DNA of 12,979 bases, taken from positions 1-12,979 of the forward strand of contig LSSN01005510.1 in assembly GCA_001970855.1 (NCBI GenBank). Direction: 5' to 3'. The translations under genes and the position numbers were made by a program. The notes under the pieces were generated by a model. The model was not told the DNA's origin, did no database searches, and was given only the letters and a program-made list of their open reading frames with translations. Below, piece by piece: positions 9,401-12,979 of the stretch; the first letter of the stretch is position 1, and each line of letters opens with the position of its first letter. This DNA comes from Smittium culicis (taxonomy: Eukaryota; Kickxellomycota; Harpellomycetes; Harpellales; Legeriomycetaceae).

Positions 9401-10655
9401 GTAGAATATAAAATACTAAAGGATATTGTTTCTCTGCATATTAACGCCTCAAATGCGAGTATAAATGATTCAAAATTGATGTATTTTTATATAGGTCAGT
9501 CCAATATAAAAAATGACTTCAAAATAATAGACAATTATGAAGCATTCGGACATCTTGGAATCTAATTCTATAAAACAGGGATAGAAACCAAAGTAATTGA
9601 AACAAAAACTTTGAAAAAACTAATAGAAAAAACATGAAAGATCAAGACAAGAAAACTATCAATTATAGGAAAAGAATTATTTTCTAACGCCATGATTTAA
9701 CCCAAAATTTGGTTTGCTTCCCACATCACGCCATTCTCCAACTTTTTCTTCACAAAAATCAATGATATATTAAGAAATTTTATTTGGTCATATAATAAAT
9801 CTTATTTCTATGGATAAATATATATTTAAAAACAATTGGGAGGGTTAGTTTTAATATCAACAGAACCAAAACGTAAAGTTCTATTTTCGAAGGAAATATC
9901 TTAAATATTCTTAAAAGGAAAATATACTCAATCGCATATCAAGTTCTTTTTAAATAAAATTCTAGGAATTACCTAGTAAGAGACATATTTATTATCATCG
10001 GATCCTATCTAAAGAAGTTACTGTTAGAAAAAAAAAAGATAAATGAAAAAAATAAATTTTATGATAAATTTATAAAACGCTGTGCCTGGTTTTTAATTGG
10101 AAAAAGTCACGGAAGGCATAAGTCGAAGGGGATTATGATCGATCCCGTTAAATAATAGTAGTCTCGAGAGTATAGATTTTAAACACAATGATCTTAAAAA
10201 TCATCAAAAACAGTGATATAAAATTGGGGACAACTCTTAATAGTGTTAGCAAAGTTTGAGCTAAGCGGTTTGCCAATTTATCTGAATAGTAAAAAAAGAA
10301 TATGCATAAATATGGAATTACCTGATGTCCTATGGAACATTTGGAATATCCAAAATACTGAACTTCACGATACTTCAAATTCTAACATTACAAAAAGATT
10401 GTTGCTATCGAAAAAAAAACCAAAATCTACTCATCAAGAGCTGTAAGAGAGTTCGAAGCAGCACATTTCGAAAGCTTAAAAGTAAATACTAAATAATGGA
10501 AAGAAATACTAGATCTAAATATTCCTATATAATGGATTAGCATTCATACAATGAGAGTATACCCAAAAGTGAAATCACCAGCTTGAAAATTTTTAAAATA
10601 TGGAGTCTATTCGGGAGTCATAATAAAAAATTTCGACAATTCTATTGACGGGAAG

Positions 10656-10706
10656 TGCAGTTGGGCAAAAAAAGACGCGAGAATTTCAAATATGTTTTAC
10701 AAATGC
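10656..10706 (+). other. Damaged C-terminal zinc knuckle of the LINE relic
   Basis: LINE ORF2 proteins of this type end with a C-x2-C...H-x4-C zinc knuckle. Here the spacing is kept (CSWA then ISNMFYKC), but the second Cys is Ala (GCA 10665-10667) and the His is Asn (AAT 10689-10691). The first Cys (TGC 10656-10658) and the last Cys (TGC 10704-10706) remain. A TAA at 10716-10718 stands where Gln is likely. Confidence 0.65.
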
Positions 10707-10718
10707 ACTAAAATCTAA

Positions 10719-11163
10719 GAACTTGTGTTCAGAATTCTACGACTTTTAAAAAATATTACAGAAAATAGTGGCCCGTTAATCTCTGAAAAATATTACAGCT
10801 TGATATATTAAATAGAATTCATAGATTTAAAACTTCAAGCCAAGTGCATAAATAATCATGCTCTGGCGCTCCTCGAGATTCAAAGGTCTATGGTAGAATC
10901 TAATTATAACAGTAAATCTCTAAATATTAATATAATGCTCAACATATGACTGGAAAATATTAAATGGCACATAAAGATAGATTCACGAAATAAAATATTT
11001 TTTAGTGATAGGAAAAAACATAAATACAAATTATTCACGGTTAAAGACCAAGGAGAATTATCCTTCACTGTTAGAATATTAACCTCTTAAACAATTAACA
11101 TCCATCTATTAGCCTCTGAAGACAATAATAAATTACTAATTACTTTTGATAGATATCCAAATT
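10719..11163 (+). other. Tail of the LINE frame beyond the zinc knuckle, unrecognised
   Basis: The same frame as the zinc knuckle continues for 148 codons with only three internal stops (10809, 10947, 11091) before TAA at 11163. It contains HALALLEIQRSMVESNY, ENIKWHIKIDSRNKIFF and KLFTVKDQGELSFTVRI. The IKWHIKID stretch could be the short C-terminal domain some LINEs carry after the knuckle. The part after about 10990 matches nothing I know. Low stop density in such AT-rich DNA argues that it was coding. Confidence 0.4.
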
Positions 11164-11169
11164 AAAAAC

Positions 11170-11935
11170 TAAAAGTTCATTTTTTTATTTGGCTGTTTTT
11201 TATTAATAAAATAGATTTTCCCTTAAAAAAAAAGGAAAAGGGTTCAATTTTATTAAATACGCAATTATATTTATTAGCTCTTATATTACTTAGATTTTCA
11301 CACATTATTCAGGTCTCCTATGTTAAGCAAATCAAATTCGCTGTTATGTCCCCGACAAATGTAATCAATATTCTCCCATAAAATTTTTTAAGTACTGATT
11401 AAAATTTGCTTTTGACTCATTTTTTATCACGTTTTACATCTTCTTTTGATATAATTAGCACCCTATTATAACTTTCGCCACAACCATCCCAAAAGTACGA
11501 GTCAAACAGTAAATTTGGTTAGGAGTTTATTTATTATATGTTTTATTCTGAAAAAATTATTGTTATTGTTATTTTTTCTTTTTCTTTTTTATGTATTTAA
11601 AGTTCTACCAATTCAGTCTTTATTGCAGAGGTAGAATTCATATCTTAATTTTATTTACTTAATCATTTTTTCTTTAACTTTTCATAGTCATCATATTTAC
11701 CCCCCTCCTATCTTTTAATTTAAACTATTACCATGAGACTACCTCCTAAATAAAAAAAAAAAATATTGCTTCGAAATATCATCACATTTTATTATTGGTT
11801 AACATTCACATCTGAAGAACTAAATTTATTAACTTGTTTTAATACATTTGTAATAAATAAAAATTATTAAAAAATAGAGGAAAATTATTCTATTACTGTC
11901 ATAATACAATTATGTAACTTTTATAATTATTTAGG
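11170..11935. other. AT-rich region after the LINE relic
   Basis: No gene was recognised. An A9 run at 11225-11233 followed by GGAAAAGGG lies 60 nt beyond the last LINE stop and could be a remnant of an A-rich 3' end. Slightly C-richer patches occur at about 11340-11380 and 11460-11505 with no identifiable content. Confidence 0.4.
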
Positions 11936-11939
11936 TAAA

Positions 11940-12190
11940 GCACATATCGATAGCCCCAATAGCACCTATGGCCGATCTCGTTAGTAGACAATCCTATTGG
12001 CCCACCACATAGCTGCAAAAATACCTAGCCCACCACCGACCCTCAGCTAATACTTAAATAGGCACCATAATCCTTTCCTATGAAAGTTTATGCTGTTCAA
12101 ATTCATATTTCTTGCTTTCTAGTCTAAATTTTAGTTTTACTTTACCTTATCAAATATAACCTCTGAACCCCATACATCTCGCCCTAATCG
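11940..12190 (+). promoter_or_regulatory. Promoter/leader-like segment B, possibly from an LTR
   Basis: A C-rich stretch (11950-12050, with CCCACCAC repeats) leads to a TATA-like TTAAATAGG (AAATAG at 12056-12061). A pyrimidine-rich leader follows, with a core at 12113-12139 containing TTTCTAGTCT, then CCTCT (12160-12164). It matches segment A near 1.8 kb in order, spacing and core sequence. Upstream of the TATA-like box the two copies do not look alike. An ordinary promoter type shared by host genes is the main alternative to an LTR. Confidence 0.45.
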
Positions 12191-12194
12191 CACT

Positions 12195-12979
12195 CAAGCC
12201 ATTCATACTCGTGACAATTACTATATATTTTGATATTTTATTTAGAAATTCGATAATTATTAATTCAAACAATTAAATAGTATTTAAAGATAAAGAACTT
12301 CAACTCGTGAATTTGCTTTCAATTTATGAAATTAAATTTGATATAAAATAGATAAAGTATAATTCCTTTTAATTATAAAACTACTTGAATTATTAGTCTC
12401 AAAAAATTATTTTGTTTATTATATAAGTATATTAAAGAGATATAGAAAATTCCTAGTCTAAAAAAATTTTTTTTAAGCACATAAATACTATGAGACTATT
12501 TAAACTAAAAGGGATAAGAATATTAAGGACTTTGGATTGATTTTAAACTCTTCCTATTGTTATTTTTTCGTACTAATCTAATAATTATTAATATTTTTAC
12601 TCTTTTTTCCCAAGATACTACTATCTCTAAGCAAAATTTAAAAAAAATTCTTTGTATAAAGAACTTACACTACTTGGGAGTTTATAATAAGGTATTTGTA
12701 CAAAGATTTAACTCAATATCTAATAATTTTAATATCTATTTTCAAAAATATAAACTTAATTAAATCGGTTAGAATTATCCCTAAAAATATCTATTTCTAT
12801 AATTAAATCAAACTGTTATTATCGCACTTTGAAAATTAGCTTAAATTTTTAATAAAAAAGATTTAAAATTATACAATTAGTAATGAGCTTTGGTTCCCTA
12901 ATATTACGAATATTATACTTGTATAATATTGACTTTGTAGCAAGTATTTATAATCATAAAAATTACATTCCAGATAAGC
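12195..12979. other. AT-rich right end, no supported gene
   Basis: The longest open frame (12557-12763, 68 codons, plus) is asparagine-, isoleucine- and leucine-rich, matches nothing recognised, and is of a length expected by chance for this composition. A perfect palindrome AATATTATAC-TT-GTATAATATT lies at 12909-12930, within AT-only sequence apart from its central C and G. Confidence 0.5.

Larger units (their letters stand above)
9095..11163 (+). pseudogene. Tad1-like LINE ORF2 relic (reverse transcriptase to C-terminal zinc knuckle)
   Basis: The relic can be read through five frame segments: 9095-9259, 9258-9400, 9401 to about 10030, about 10036-10420 and about 10420-11163. Segment 1 ends in KGFKPTVR. 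Segment 2 gives RT motif B (GNPMSPIL, stop, DIVAESILL) and the catalytic motif KALALSDDILY. Segment 3 gives ASNASINDSK, GHLGI, KLSIIGKELFSNAMI-stop-PKIWF, FIWS and LGGLVLI, the usual series after the RT of Tad1-clade LINEs. Segment 4 has CAWFLIGKSHG and LPIYLNS. Segment 5 has IHTMRVYPKVKSPA-stop-KFLKYGVYSG and a damaged zinc knuckle. About 10 stops lie in the roughly 210 codons of segment 3 and 7 internal stops in segment 5. My rough estimate for random DNA at about 75% A+T is twice to three times that. A frame change is linked to A-runs at 10028-10037 and 10411-10419. The 5' part (endonuclease, first ORF) was not found. Confidence 0.85.

Noticed and set aside
10148..10378. 76-codon minus-strand ORF
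   Set aside because: It is antisense to the LINE relic, which carries recognisable motifs in the plus strand.
12557..12763. 68-codon plus-strand ORF containing HYLGV
   Set aside because: A length expected by chance at this composition; one short resemblance to the LINE YLG motif is not enough.
12909..12930. Palindrome AATATTATAC-TT-GTATAATATT as a regulatory site
   Set aside because: Almost purely AT; such palindromes are expected by chance in this DNA.
1..12979. CRISPR array, bacterial operon or phage module
   Set aside because: No spaced direct repeats, ribosome-binding sites or prokaryotic genes; the content is eukaryotic retroelement relics.

Overview
The window reads as a eukaryotic, probably fungal, AT-rich repeat region with no intact gene. 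Two of its retroelement relics are the best guide to the host: a DIRS-like (tyrosine-recombinase) retrotransposon and a Tad1-like non-LTR (LINE) element. That combination fits early-diverging fungi (Mucoromycota or Zoopagomycota type), but the host assignment is an inference from family resemblance and is weak.

Layout. Positions 1-1264 (minus strand) hold a broken DIRS-like pol: an N-terminal region, a reverse transcriptase and an RNase H that runs off the left edge. Its base composition is close to balanced, and it gives way abruptly to very AT-rich DNA near 1310. From about 1758 to 1905 (plus strand) there is a TATA-like box, a pyrimidine-rich leader and an 11-bp palindrome, resembling an LTR promoter or leader. 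Positions 1905-2627 (minus strand) hold a decayed gag-like (DIRS ORF1-like) relic, upstream of pol in pol orientation. From 2630 to 5230 there is AT-rich DNA without recognisable genes. An island at 5240-5780 is richer in G+C and carries a nested stem-loop and a very short ORF. From 5800 to 9030 the DNA is AT-rich again, with a (TTATA)10 microsatellite at 7841-7890. Positions 9095-11163 (plus strand) hold a LINE relic that can be followed through several frames by RT motif B, the catalytic D-D, the region after the RT and a mutated C-terminal zinc knuckle. At 11940-12190 there is a second promoter/leader-like segment. Its TATA-like box and T/C-rich core match those near 1.8 kb with almost the same spacing. 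The rest is AT-rich.

None of the elements appears able to function: the DIRS RT has lost both catalytic aspartates of its YxDD-type motif, and both coding relics are crossed by stops and frameshifts. Several stops fit G:C-to-A:T change (Trp to TGA, Gln to TAA, Arg to TGA), and three of the frame changes lie in or next to homopolymer runs. Family assignments come from motif reading by eye; no database search was possible.
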